A stretch of DNA of 64,000 nucleotides from Pseudomonadota bacterium (GCA_963205415.1 CAUJJS010000254.1:1-64000), one strand, 5' to 3'; positions 22,016 through 31,910 are shown, counted from the stretch's first letter. Numbers and translations are program-made. The notes: generated by a model from the sequence alone, not told the origin.

Positions 22016-23176
22016 GTGTTCTGTCCCGCAAATAACTGGCATTAGTCTTGCATGCCAGTGCGGTATCTTTGGAACGGAGATACCGCGATGAGAACAGGCA
22101 GACCGAAGTCTGAATTGGTGTTGAGTGACGAGGAGCGATCGCAGTTGCAGTCGTTCGCGCGCAGCCGCTCGTTGCCGGCGGCGTTGAGCGGTCGTGCACG
22201 CATTGTTCTGAGCAGCGCCGACGGTGAGGCCAACAGTTCGATCGCTGAGCGGCTGAGGCTGACCAAAGCCACAGTGGGCAAGTGGCGCTCGCGTTTCATC
22301 GAGCGACGCATCGCCGGTCTGTACGACGACGTTCGCCCGGGCGCGCCGCGCACCATCGACGATGAGCGGATCGCGCAGTTGATTAACACGACCCTGCACA
22401 CCAAGCCGGCAAATGGCTCGACGCACTGGAGCGTGCGCGGCGTGGCCGCAGAGACGGGCATCTCCAAGACCAGCGTGCAGCGCTACTTCCAGCTCTTTGG
22501 CCTGCAGCCGCATCGCACCGAAGGCTTCAAGCTGTCCAATGATCCGTTCTTCGTGGAGAAGCTGCGCGACGTGGTGGGGCTGTACCTGAGCCCCCCGGAC
22601 AACGCCTTGGTCATCTGCGTGGACGAGAAAAGCCAATGCCAGGCGCTGGAGCGCACGCAGCCGATGCTGCCCATGGGCTTTGGCTATGCCCAAGGCGTCA
22701 CTCACGACTACAAGCGCCATGGCACCACAACGCTGTTTGCGGCGTTGAACGTACTCAATGGCGCAGTGCTGGCCAGTTGCAAGCCGCGCCATCGGCATCA
22801 GGAGTTCCTGTCGTTTCTGCGCGAGATCGACAAGGCCGTGCCGCCCGAGCTCGACATCCATTGCATCGTGGATAACTACGCCACGCACAGTCATCCAAAG
22901 ATCAAGGCTTGGCTGGCCACCCGGGCGCGCTGGCACATGCACTTCATCCCGACCTACAGCTCCTGGTTGAATCAGGTCGAGCGATTCTTTGCCTTGATCA
23001 CCGACAAGGCGATCCGGCGCGGATCGTTCACAAGTGTCAAACAACTTGTGCAGCGCATTGACCATTTCGTCACACACCACAATGCCAACGCCAAGCCGTT
23101 TCGTTGGACTGCCACCGCCGACTCGATCCTCGAAAAGTTGCATCGACTTTGCTCACGTATCAGCGGGACAGGACAC
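22016..23176 (+). mobile_element. IS630-family insertion sequence, 1161 bp, TA target duplication
   Basis: Terminal inverted repeats GTGTTCTGTCCCGC / GTGTCCTGTCCCGC (13/14), flanked by TA at 22014..22015 and 23177..23178. Confidence 0.92.
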
Positions 23177-23179
23177 TAG
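22088..23179 (+). CDS. IS630-family transposase (DDE)
   Basis: LVICVDEKSQCQALERTQP, DIHCIVDNYATHSHPKIKAWL, FIPTYSSWLNQVERFFALITDKAIRRGSF. Confidence 0.95.
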   Translation: MRTGRPKSELVLSDEERSQLQSFARSRSLPAALSGRARIVLSSADGEANSSIAERLRLTKATVGKWRSRFIERRIAGLYDDVRPGAPRTIDDERIAQLINTTLHTKPANGSTHWSVRGVAAETGISKTSVQRYFQLFGLQPHRTEGFKLSNDPFFVEKLRDVVGLYLSPPDNALVICVDEKSQCQALERTQPMLPMGFGYAQGVTHDYKRHGTTTLFAALNVLNGAVLASCKPRHRHQEFLSFLREIDKAVPPELDIHCIVDNYATHSHPKIKAWLATRARWHMHFIPTYSSWLNQVERFFALITDKAIRRGSFTSVKQLVQRIDHFVTHHNANAKPFRWTATADSILEKLHRLCSRISGTGH

Positions 23180-23633
23180 AAGGGCGCGAGGTTGGCCCGT
23201 TCGGCGGTATGACTGGCGTACAGGCGCGCCTGCGCGGTGCGCTGTTTCCGGGCGACACCATTCATGTCGAAGGGGAGGCCCGACTGCTCCCCACGACCTC
23301 GCGCGGCTATACCCTGATGGAGTTGCAACACTTGGTTATCAATCAGCGTGGCGAGACTATTGTTGACTTCACTGAAACCATTACTTTTCTGCCCAAGGAG
23401 GTCGGTACCCGGTGACCCTGATGGTCCAAGTTCGCGGGCGCGACAGGGGCGCACGCTGATCCCAGACCCGGTCGCAAGCCATCCGGCACGGCCAAGTTCC
23501 TTCCATTTCCATACAACGACTAGACAACATGATCGGGCCTCAACTGAGCCCCAAGCGGGTTCAACAAGCCAAGGCCGGCGCGAGTTTCGCAGTTTTGACC
23601 ATGCCGCAATGAAAACAAGACCGATTGACTCAA

Positions 23634-23671
23634 CCCGGGCCCGTGGTTAGTACAGACCGCACGGGCCCGGG
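23634..23671. promoter_or_regulatory. 12-bp perfect inverted repeat with 14-nt loop upstream of the thiolase gene
   Basis: CCCGGGCCCGTG-(14 nt)-CACGGGCCCGGG. Confidence 0.7.
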
Positions 23672-23698
23672 ATATTCAACTCCAGGAGATTTCTAAAT

Positions 23699-24847
23699 AT
23701 GACAAAACGAGAAGCTGTGATCGTCGGCGTTGCCGACCTGCCGCTGAAGGACGGCAAGGTCCTTGCGCCCATGTCGGTCCTGCAGGCCCAGGCGCTGGTC
23801 GCCCGCGACGCTCTCAGGGACGCCGGCATCGCCATGCGCGAAGTCGATGGTTTGCTGACCGCTGGCCTCTGGGGGGTGCCCGGTCCGGGCCAGTTGCCGA
23901 CCGTAACGCTGTCGGAGTATTTGGGGATTACGCCGCGCTTCGTCGACGGCACAAACATCGGCGGCTCGGCCTTCGAGGCGCACGTGGCGCATGCCGCCAC
24001 CGCCATCGAGGCTGGCCGCTGCGGTAGCCTGCAGAAGAGCGAGATGAGCCGCAACCTCGCCGGGCGTCCGGCGGTGCTGACCATGCAGTACGAGACGCCT
24101 TGGGGCATGCCCACGCCGGTGGGCGGCTATGCGATGGCGGCGAAGCGCCACATGCACGAATACGGCACCACCTCCGAGCACCTGGCCGAGATCGCGGTGT
24201 CCACGCGCAAGTGGGCGGCGCTCAATCCGGCCGCGACGATGCGCGGCCCGCTGTCGATCGACGATGTGCTCAAAAGCCCGATGATCTCCGACCCGCTGCA
24301 CCTGCTCGATATTTGTCTGGTCACCGACGGGGGTGGCGCGGTGGTCATGACCACGGCAGAGCACGCCAAGGCGCTCGGTCGCAAGCCGGTGTACGTGCGC
24401 GGTTACGGCGAATCACACACCCACTGGACCATCGCCGCCATGCCCGACCTCGCGCGCCTGACGGCCGCCGAAGTGGCCGGTCGCGAAGCCTTTGCCATGG
24501 CGGGCATTCGGCACGACGCCATCGACGTGGTCGAGGTCTATGATTCGTTCACCATCACCGTTCTGCTGACGCTCGAAGCGCTGGGCTTTTGCAAGCGTGG
24601 CGAGGGCGGCGCCTTCGTCGCCAACCAGCGCACCGCACCGGGTGGGGCGTTTCCGCTCAACACCAACGGCGGCGGTCTGTCCTACGCGCACCCCGGCATG
24701 TATGGCATCTTCCTGTTGATCGAGGCGGTGCGCCAATTGCGCGGTGAATGCGGGCCGCGCCAGATTCAGGACGCCGTGACCGCGCTGGTCCACGGCACCG
24801 GCGGCACGCTCTCCAGCGGGGCCACTTGCATTCTCTCCACCCAGTGA
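23699..24847 (+). CDS. thiolase-family protein (acetyl-CoA acetyltransferase/SCP2-type)
   Basis: EVYDSFTITVLLTLEALGFCKRGEGGAFV, NTNGGGLSYAHPGMYGIFLLIEAVRQLRGECG, HGTGGTLSSGATCIL. Confidence 0.85.
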   Translation: MTKREAVIVGVADLPLKDGKVLAPMSVLQAQALVARDALRDAGIAMREVDGLLTAGLWGVPGPGQLPTVTLSEYLGITPRFVDGTNIGGSAFEAHVAHAATAIEAGRCGSLQKSEMSRNLAGRPAVLTMQYETPWGMPTPVGGYAMAAKRHMHEYGTTSEHLAEIAVSTRKWAALNPAATMRGPLSIDDVLKSPMISDPLHLLDICLVTDGGGAVVMTTAEHAKALGRKPVYVRGYGESHTHWTIAAMPDLARLTAAEVAGREAFAMAGIRHDAIDVVEVYDSFTITVLLTLEALGFCKRGEGGAFVANQRTAPGGAFPLNTNGGGLSYAHPGMYGIFLLIEAVRQLRGECGPRQIQDAVTALVHGTGGTLSSGATCILSTQ

Positions 24848-24852
24848 ACACC

Positions 24853-25253
24853 ATGTACGACAAACCCCTGCCCGTCATCGATGGCGAAAGCCGCCCCTAC
24901 TGGGATGCCCTCAAGCAGCATCGCCTGACACTCAAGCGCTGCCACGACTGCGGAAAGCACCATTTCTATCCGCGCGTCCTGTGCCCGCACTGCCATTCCG
25001 ACGCCGTCGAAGGGTCGATGCCTGCGGCACCGGCACCATCTACAGCTTCACCATCGCGCGCCGGCCGGCCGGCCCGGCCTTCAAGGCCGACACCCCCTAC
25101 GTGGTGGCGGTGATCGACCTCGACGAAGGCGTGCGTATGATGACCAACATCGTCACCGACGATGTGGAGGCGGTGCGCATCGACCAGCGCGTGACGGTGC
25201 AGTACGACGACGTGACCGACGAGGTCACGCTGCCGAAGTTCCGGCTGTTGTAG
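24853..25253 (+). pseudogene. DUF35/OB-fold Zn-ribbon protein (thiolase partner), frameshifted near 25016
   Basis: LKRCHDCGKHHFYPRVLCPHCHSDAVE then, in another frame, VDACGTGTIYSFTIARRPAGPAFKADTPYVVAVIDLDEGVRMMTNIV. Confidence 0.82.
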
Positions 25254-25269
25254 CGCCGAGGTTTCCCGA

Positions 25270-26501
25270 ATGGACTTCACCATCGATCCCGATACCGTAG
25301 CGATTGCCGAGGCCGTGCTGCGCTTTGTCGAGCGCGAAGTGCTGCCGCTGCAAATGCGCCACCACGACCTGCTGGGCAGCGAACGCACCTTGTTCGATGC
25401 CAGCGGTCGCTATGTGCCCGAGGTGCTGGCGCTGCGCCAGCAGGTGCGCAAGCGCTCGGCCGAACTTGGTTTCTACACCCTGTTCGGCGACGAAACACTG
25501 GGCGGCGGCGGGCAGGGCGCGCAGGTCATGGCCCATGTGCAGGAGGTGCTCAACCACCGCGTCGGTCCGGCCCAGCCGTTGGGGCAGACGGTGGTGCTGC
25601 CGTCGCCCTTCACCAACGGTCTGTCGCCGGTGCTGCGGCACCTGAAGCCGGACATCTTCGAGAAATATTGCGACGGCATCGCCAGCGGCGACAAGACCCT
25701 GTGCTTTGGTCTGAGCGAGCCCGATGCCGGCTCCGATGTATTCGGCATGAAAACCCGCGCCGTGCGCGACGGTGACGAATGGGTGCTCACCGGCACCAAG
25801 CAGTGGATCACGAACTCGCCCTACGCTGACTACGCCATGGTGTTCGCGCTGACCGATCCCGAAGCCGCTGCGCGCCACAAGGGCGGCGTTACCGGTTTTT
25901 TCGTTGACACGCGCGCGTCCGGGTTTTCCGTGCCGCGCATCATTAACACCATGGGCCACCTGGGCGGCGATACCGGCGTCATCGTGCTCGACGGCGTGCG
26001 GGTGCGCGACGACCACCGGCTCGGCGATGTCGGGCGCGGCCTGACGGCGGCGATGGACGGCGTCAACGCCGGGCGCATGGGCATGGCGGCATCCTGCCTG
26101 GGCTTGGCCCGCTGGGGGCTGGACCAGGCGGTGGAATATGCCAAGGTGCGCAAAACCTTTGGCGTGCCCATTGCCGAGCACCAGGCCATCCAACTCATGC
26201 TGGCCGACAGCGCGATGGACATCTACGCCGCCAAGACCATGATCCAGAACTGTGCCTGGCGGGTGGACAGCGGCCGCGCCGCCACCGCGCAGGTCAGCAT
26301 GGTCAAGGCATTTTCGACGGAGATGCTGGGGCGAGTGATGGACCGCAGCATCCAGATCCACGGCGGCATGGGCCTGACCAACGAACTGCGCCTGGAAGAG
26401 GGCTACCGCTTCGCCCGCGTGATGCGCATCCCCGACGGCACTGGCGAAATCAGCGACGCACCATCGCGCGCCAACTGCTGGCCCGACAGGCTGAACTGTA
26501 G
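25270..26501 (+). CDS. acyl-CoA dehydrogenase, C-terminus frameshifted near 26451
   Basis: FGLSEPDAGSDVFGMKTRAVRDGDEW, IQIHGGMGLTNELRLEEGYRFARVMRIPDGTGEI; the expected tail RRTIARQLLARQAEL-stop is in the neighbouring frame. Confidence 0.88.
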
Positions 26502-26545
26502 GCAGCGCCGATCACCTGCAAGGCGCAACCAGGAGACAGATTGAC

Positions 26546-27358
26546 ATGATGAAAGAACACGAACTGTTTGCGGGAGGCCATCGGCTGGCCGCCACCACCT
26601 GGGGTGATGTGGGCAACGGGCAGCCGACCATCGTGATGATGCACGGTGGGTTGGACTGCATCACCACCTGGAAGGATCTGCCGCAAGCGCTGGCCGAGGC
26701 CAGTGGCTGGCTCGTGCTGGCCTACGACCGCCATGGCTATGGACGCTCCGACCGTCTGGCCGGTGGGCGCGATCCGAGCTACCGGCGCGAAGAAGCCGGG
26801 CTGGTGCTCGGCGAGGTGCTGCGGCACTTCGACATTCGCCGGGCCCTGATGTTCGGTCACAGCGATGGTGGTGCGATGTCGGTGTTGGCTGCGGCGGCGC
26901 CTCCCGAGCTTGTGTGTGGCGTGCTCGCCTGCTCGCCGACCATCGCCATCGATCAGTTCATGGTCGATGCCATGGCCGGCGCGCGCCGTGCCTTCGAAAA
27001 CGAGGGGTTACGCGACAAGCTCAAGCGCCACCATGGCGACAGCACCGACGCGATGTTCTGGGGCTGGTACGAGCCCTGGGCCAGCCCGCAGGCGCTGCAA
27101 TGGGACATGAGCGCCGAGGTTGCCGCAGTGCGTTGTCCGGTCTCCGTGTTGTTCGGTAATAACGATGAATATGGCTGGCGGCCCAGCGCGATTTCCTTGT
27201 TTCGCCACGGCCTGATGCCGCTTGAAGTGATGGCGCTGCCTGGAATCGGCCACCATCCTCAGCAGCGTGAGCGCGGCGAGACGATTGGCATGTTGCAGCG
27301 GCTGCTCGGGCGCATTGGGCGCAGCGCCCCGGTCGGTAGCGAGGAAACAGGCCGATGA
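26546..27358 (+). CDS. alpha/beta hydrolase
   Basis: IVMMHGGLDCITTWKDLPQAL, ALMFGHSDGGAMSVLAA, PGIGHHPQQRERGE. Confidence 0.85.
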   Translation: MMKEHELFAGGHRLAATTWGDVGNGQPTIVMMHGGLDCITTWKDLPQALAEASGWLVLAYDRHGYGRSDRLAGGRDPSYRREEAGLVLGEVLRHFDIRRALMFGHSDGGAMSVLAAAAPPELVCGVLACSPTIAIDQFMVDAMAGARRAFENEGLRDKLKRHHGDSTDAMFWGWYEPWASPQALQWDMSAEVAAVRCPVSVLFGNNDEYGWRPSAISLFRHGLMPLEVMALPGIGHHPQQRERGETIGMLQRLLGRIGRSAPVGSEETGR

Positions 27359-27418
27359 CGGACACTGCACAACCCATGTTTTCCCGTGAGCTGACTCGCC
27401 AGCTTCAATGAGCCGCCG

Positions 27419-28831
27419 TCAGTGCGGACCGACGCAGGCCTGGCGGGCCAGCATGCCTGCAAGCGGCGAAAGGTCGGTCAGTTCGTCGAGCCGTGCCACC
27501 AGGTCGATCAGTTCGTCGCTCTCGTCAGGTGTGAGCACGGACTTAACCAGTCGGCGAAACTTTTCCTCGAGGCGCTGCTGCTGCTCCAGCAGGTCGCTGG
27601 CCGGGCGCCCGCTGTCGTGGCGCTGGCGCAGCAAGGCGCCGCTCTGGGTCTCGATCACCACCTCGCTGAGGGTGAGCTCCGGGCATTGGGGTGCGAGCAA
27701 GACCTGCACGCGCTCACGCAGCGCCACCACCTCGGGCGCGTACACGGCCTCGTCACTGAACGCGTCCAGTCCGGCGGTGTCGACCCCGGCCAGCGCCATC
27801 GCCACCGTGTGGCGCAGACTGAACTTGGCCTCCAGCCCGGTGCGCGGCTCGGCGATGTTGCACACGCCCTCGCTGGCGGCACTGGCACGCACTGTCACCC
27901 GAAGCACGTCATCAGGCCGCAGCGCGTGTTGCAGGCGCAGGTGGCGCGCCGCCTCGATGGCGGCGTGGGTACCGTAGCAGGCGGCGTGGAACTTGAAGAG
28001 GTTGCGGCGCAGGTGCCAACTGCCGCCCGGATTGGCCAGGGCCGCTTCCAGAGATGCGGTGCCGCCGTGCGTCGCCACGAAGCCTTGCGGACATTCCATG
28101 GCGTCGTCACGGCTGGTGAAACCACGCGCGGCCAACTGGGCTGCCTGCAGTCCGTCGGCACTGGCGCGCCCGGCATGCAGGGGCTTGCACATGGTGCCGA
28201 ACATCGATTTTAGCCCAGCCGCCATGGTGCTGGCGATCCCCAGCGCGGTCGCGGTGTCATCGGCGTCGAGCTGAAGCAGGCGCGCGCAGGCGGCGGCCGC
28301 GCCCAGCGTGCCGAGCGTGGCCGTGGTGTGAAAGCCGTTGGAATACTGGGCGTCGCCGCACGCCAACCCCAGTTGGCACATGGTTTCATAGCCGGCGGCG
28401 AAGGCGGTCATGAAGTCGCTTCCGCTGGCGCCGCGCGACTCGGCCAGGGCCAGCAAGGCCGGGATCAGGACCACCGAGGGATGGCCGGTGCAGGCCATGT
28501 TGACGTCGTCGTAATCGAGCGCGTGCGAGGCCGAGCCATTGATCAACGCCGCCTGTCGGCTGGAGGTCGTCAAGGCGTGCCCGACGACGGTGGCTTGGGC
28601 GTGGCCTCCCTGTTCACGCGCTTCTTCGGCCAGCATGTGAACCAGCGGCTCGCACGCGCCAGCCAGCGTCACCCCGATCCAGTCGAGCAGGCATTGCCGG
28701 ACCCGCAAGCGCACGTCCTCCGGTAGATCGTTGTAGCACAGGGCAGCGCTGCGTGCGGCCAGTTGCCGCGTGATGCCAGCGGTGTGGACGGCGGCCGACG
28801 GTGCGGGTCTTGTGGTCGTGGTCACGCTCAC
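27419..28831 (-). CDS. MmgE/PrpD family protein
   Basis: LLDWIGVTLAGACEP, NGSASHALDYDDVN, GGTASLEAALANPGG, AKFSLRHTVAMALAG. Confidence 0.88.
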   Translation of the reverse strand: MSVTTTTRPAPSAAVHTAGITRQLAARSAALCYNDLPEDVRLRVRQCLLDWIGVTLAGACEPLVHMLAEEAREQGGHAQATVVGHALTTSSRQAALINGSASHALDYDDVNMACTGHPSVVLIPALLALAESRGASGSDFMTAFAAGYETMCQLGLACGDAQYSNGFHTTATLGTLGAAAACARLLQLDADDTATALGIASTMAAGLKSMFGTMCKPLHAGRASADGLQAAQLAARGFTSRDDAMECPQGFVATHGGTASLEAALANPGGSWHLRRNLFKFHAACYGTHAAIEAARHLRLQHALRPDDVLRVTVRASAASEGVCNIAEPRTGLEAKFSLRHTVAMALAGVDTAGLDAFSDEAVYAPEVVALRERVQVLLAPQCPELTLSEVVIETQSGALLRQRHDSGRPASDLLEQQQRLEEKFRRLVKSVLTPDESDELIDLVARLDELTDLSPLAGMLARQACVGPH

Positions 28832-28832
28832 T

Positions 28833-29609
28833 TCAGCGCCCCTTCCAGACCGGTTTGCGCTTTTCCCGGAAAGACTGCGGGCCTTCCAAGGCGTCTTCAC
28901 TGAGGTAGACGGCATCGAACGCCCGGTTGGAGGCGCGCAGCGCGGCGGTGCGGCCCATCTCGGTGGACAGGCGCACCATTTCCTTGGCCGCTCGCACCGT
29001 CAGCGGCGCATTGGCCATGAGCCGGGCCGCAAGTTCCTTGGCGCCCTGCAATGCTTGCCCCTTGGGCATCAGGCGGTTGATGTAGCCGAGTTCGTAGGCG
29101 CGCTGCGCTGTCAGCGGGTCCCCGGTCATCGCCACTTCCATCAGGATGCGCTGCGGCAACATGTGAATGACCGGCGCGGCCCACGGCATGCCGCGCCCGA
29201 CCTTGGCCTCGGTGATGGCGAATTTGGCGGTCTCGTCGGCCACGCACAGGTCGCACATCTGCGACAGCAGCCAGCCGCCGGCATAGGCATAGCCCTGCAC
29301 GGCGGCGATGACGGGCTTGGTGACCTCGATGTTGTCGCCGAGCACGGCGATGAAGCCTGCGGGCGGGATGCGCAGTTGCGTGTCGGCGGCTTCCACCAGG
29401 TCCATGCCAGCGCAGAAATTGTCACCGGCCCCGGTGAGGATGGCCACCTGGGCCTCGGCATCGGCTTCGAAGCGGCGCCAGATATCGAAAAAGCCTTCGC
29501 GCACGGCGCGGTTCAGTGCATTGCGGCGTTCTGGCCGATTGATGGTGATGACGGCGATGCCGTCGCTGACCTCGTAGAGAAGTTCGTTGGTCATAGGGAC
29601 AGTCTCCAT
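28833..29609 (-). CDS. enoyl-CoA hydratase/isomerase
   Basis: VITINRPERRNALNRAVRE, GAGDNFCAGMDLVEA, AVQGYAYAGGWLLSQMCDLCVA. Confidence 0.88.
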   Translation of the reverse strand: METVPMTNELLYEVSDGIAVITINRPERRNALNRAVREGFFDIWRRFEADAEAQVAILTGAGDNFCAGMDLVEAADTQLRIPPAGFIAVLGDNIEVTKPVIAAVQGYAYAGGWLLSQMCDLCVADETAKFAITEAKVGRGMPWAAPVIHMLPQRILMEVAMTGDPLTAQRAYELGYINRLMPKGQALQGAKELAARLMANAPLTVRAAKEMVRLSTEMGRTAALRASNRAFDAVYLSEDALEGPQSFREKRKPVWKGR

Positions 29610-29610
29610 G

Positions 29611-30522
29611 TCAAGTTGTGGTTCGGTTCTTTGGGGCCGCGTGCTGCCGCGATCGGCGCAGGAGCTGCTTTGTTTTCAGTGCTTGACTTGGCGCTAATTG
29701 ACGCGGGTCTGGTTCTGGACGGTAGCCGAGAGCGCGCGAAATGTTTGCGGCGAGTTCCTTCACCAGGCGCTGAAGGTCAGCAGCCGCGGCGCGACCGCGC
29801 TCGATAGGCGCGGCGATGATCAGCGCCGCGTTCACGCGGCCACCGGTCTCGAAGATCGGGGCTGAAAAACCGGCCACATCCGGTGTGACTTCCCCGATCG
29901 TGACGGCCACGCCGGTCTCTCGAACCTGCTCGATGATGCGCGTCAGTTGCTTTCGGTCAGTGACGGAGCGCTTGGTCATTGCGCGCAGGTCGGCGTTTTG
30001 CAGATATTCGGCGCGCCATGCCTCGTCCTGGAACGCGAGTAATACGCGCCCGGCGGACGAGGCAAACAGCGGTCGTGTTGTTCCGGCCGGTACGGCGTAT
30101 CGAATTGTTCGCGTGCTCTCGATGATTGCGCTGTAGATGAGTTGACCCGCAGCTCGGTTTATCTTGGCGATCAATGCCGTCTCGCCGGATCTCGCCACCG
30201 CTTCGCGCAGGAACGGCATGGCCACGACGTCGAGCGAGCTGGCCGAAACCAGCGAAGCCCCAAGAGAGAACGATTTGGGGCCCAATCGATACACCGCGTC
30301 GTTGCGTTGCAAGTAGCCATGCGCAGTGAGGCCTCGCAACAGCGAGAGAACGCTGGTTTTCGGCGCATTCATCGACACGCACAGCGGAGCAAGGGCCATA
30401 CCAAGGGGCTGGTCGGCCAGCAGCTGCAGCAGTTGCAGCACGCGTGTAAGCGACATCGGCACACCTTCCACCCGGTGTGCAGCACCCGTTCGTTCCTGTT
30501 GGGCGGCTATCGGATTACTCAT
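29611..30522 (-). CDS. IclR-family transcriptional regulator
   Basis: N-terminal HTH (SLTRVLQLLQLLADQPLGMALAPLCVSMNAPKTSVLSLLRGLTAHGYLQRN) plus effector domain; divergent to a CoA-transferase. Confidence 0.85.
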   Translation of the reverse strand: MSNPIAAQQERTGAAHRVEGVPMSLTRVLQLLQLLADQPLGMALAPLCVSMNAPKTSVLSLLRGLTAHGYLQRNDAVYRLGPKSFSLGASLVSASSLDVVAMPFLREAVARSGETALIAKINRAAGQLIYSAIIESTRTIRYAVPAGTTRPLFASSAGRVLLAFQDEAWRAEYLQNADLRAMTKRSVTDRKQLTRIIEQVRETGVAVTIGEVTPDVAGFSAPIFETGGRVNAALIIAAPIERGRAAAADLQRLVKELAANISRALGYRPEPDPRQLAPSQALKTKQLLRRSRQHAAPKNRTTT

Positions 30523-30542
30523 TGGGTCAACGCTTCCCGGTC

Positions 30543-30558
30543 GTTCTGATATCAGAAC
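30543..30558. promoter_or_regulatory. perfect 16-bp palindrome GTTCTGATATCAGAAC, putative IclR operator
   Basis: Perfect dyad in the IclR/CaiB divergent intergenic region, ending about 20 bp upstream of the IclR start; degenerate second copy follows (TTTGAATATAAGAAT). Confidence 0.7.
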
Positions 30559-30661
30559 ATTTGTTTGAATATAAGAATACCGTTAGGATGCACAACCGTC
30601 AAGCGGGTTTTCCTGGCAGCGCATCGTGGAGGAAGCCCCGACTTGACCGGAGGAGACACAG

Positions 30662-31910
30662 ATGACGAACAAACAAGACCACGCGGCACTTGCGGGGCCG
30701 CTGGCGGCGTACGGGTGATTGACCTCAGCGCGGTGCTGATGGGCCCCTACGCCACCCAGATTTTTGGCGACCATGGCGCGGACGTGATCAAGGTTGAATC
30801 CCCCGAGGGCGACTCAACCCGCTGGATCGGCCCCGGACGCCATCCCGGCATGGGTCCGCTGTTTCTGCACCTGAACCGCAACAAGCGCAGCGTGGCGCTC
30901 GACCTCAAGTCGCCGCAGGGCGCGGCCGCGATGCGGCACCTGATCGAAGGCGCCGACGTCTTTGTCCACAACCTGCGTCCGGCCTCCATCGAACGGCTCG
31001 GGCTGGACTACGAGCGTGTGTCGGCGATCAATCCGCGCATCATTTGGTGCGGCGTGTACGGCTATGGCGAGGACGGTCCCTACGCCGGCCGCCCGGCTTA
31101 TGATGACTTGATCCAGGGCGCGGTCGGCATTGCCGCTCTGCAGCAGCGCAGCGGGGCGAGCGAGCCGCGCTACGTGCCATTGACGATTGCCGACCGCATG
31201 GTCGGCCTGCATGCGGCGCACGGCGTGGCGATGGCGCTGTACGGGCGCGAGCGCACCGGGCGCGTATGTCGCATCGACGTGCCGATGTTCGAGACCATGG
31301 CCAACGTGGTGCTGTCGGACCACCTGTACGGGCACACCTTCGAGCCGCCCAGCGGTGACGCCGGCTACGTGCGGCTGCTGTCCCCCGGGCGCCGGCCGTA
31401 CCAAACCAGCGATGGCTACATCTGTGCGCTGGTCTACAACGACGGGCACTGGCAGCGTTTTCTGCGCGCCACCGAGCGCGACGATTTGCGGGTCGATCCG
31501 CGCTTCGCCGACCTGGCCAGCCGTACCCGGCACATTGACCATGTGTACGGATTTTTGGGCCAGACGCTGCGCGGGCAAAGCACCGCGCACTGGCTGGCGC
31601 TGTTCGAACAAATCGACGTGCCGGCGGTGCCGCTGAATACCATCGAGTCCCTGCTGGATGACCCGCATCTGGCGGCGGTGGGCTTCTTTCAGCAGGTCGA
31701 GCACCCGAGCGAGGGAGCCATGCGCACCTTTGGCGCGCCGGCGCGCTGGGTGGGTTATGACGTCGCAAGCTGGCGCCCGCGCCGCGACTGGGGGAGCACA
31801 CTGAATCGGTGCTGCGCGAATGCCGCTTTGATGCAGGCGCGCTGGCGTCCTTGCTGGCCAGTGGCGCAGCGGTTTCGGTGGTGGCCGCCGATGCGGAGCT
31901 GTCAGCATGA
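30662..31910 (+). pseudogene. CaiB/BaiF CoA-transferase with two apparent frameshifts (near 30707 and 31785)
   Basis: VRVIDLSAVLMGPYATQIFGDHGADVIKVESPEGDSTRWIGPGRHPGMGPLFLHLNRNKRSVALDLKSPQG; N-terminus (MTNKQDHAALAGPLAG) and C-terminus (PRLGEHTESVLREC) lie in other frames. Confidence 0.85.

Larger units (their letters stand above)
21767..23415 (+). pseudogene. MaoC-like dehydratase gene interrupted by an IS630 element
   Basis: N-part 21767..22015 (RRTITETDIVTFVNVVGLHEPFFIDMEYIRENM..VSGIIKQVL) and C-part 23179..23415 (EGREVGPFGGMTGVQARLRGALFPGDTIHVEGEARLLPTTSRGYTLMEL..) join in frame after removing IS plus one TA. Confidence 0.88.

Noticed and set aside
28770-29807. 345-aa plus-strand ORF
   Set aside because: Antisense to the enoyl-CoA hydratase on the minus strand.
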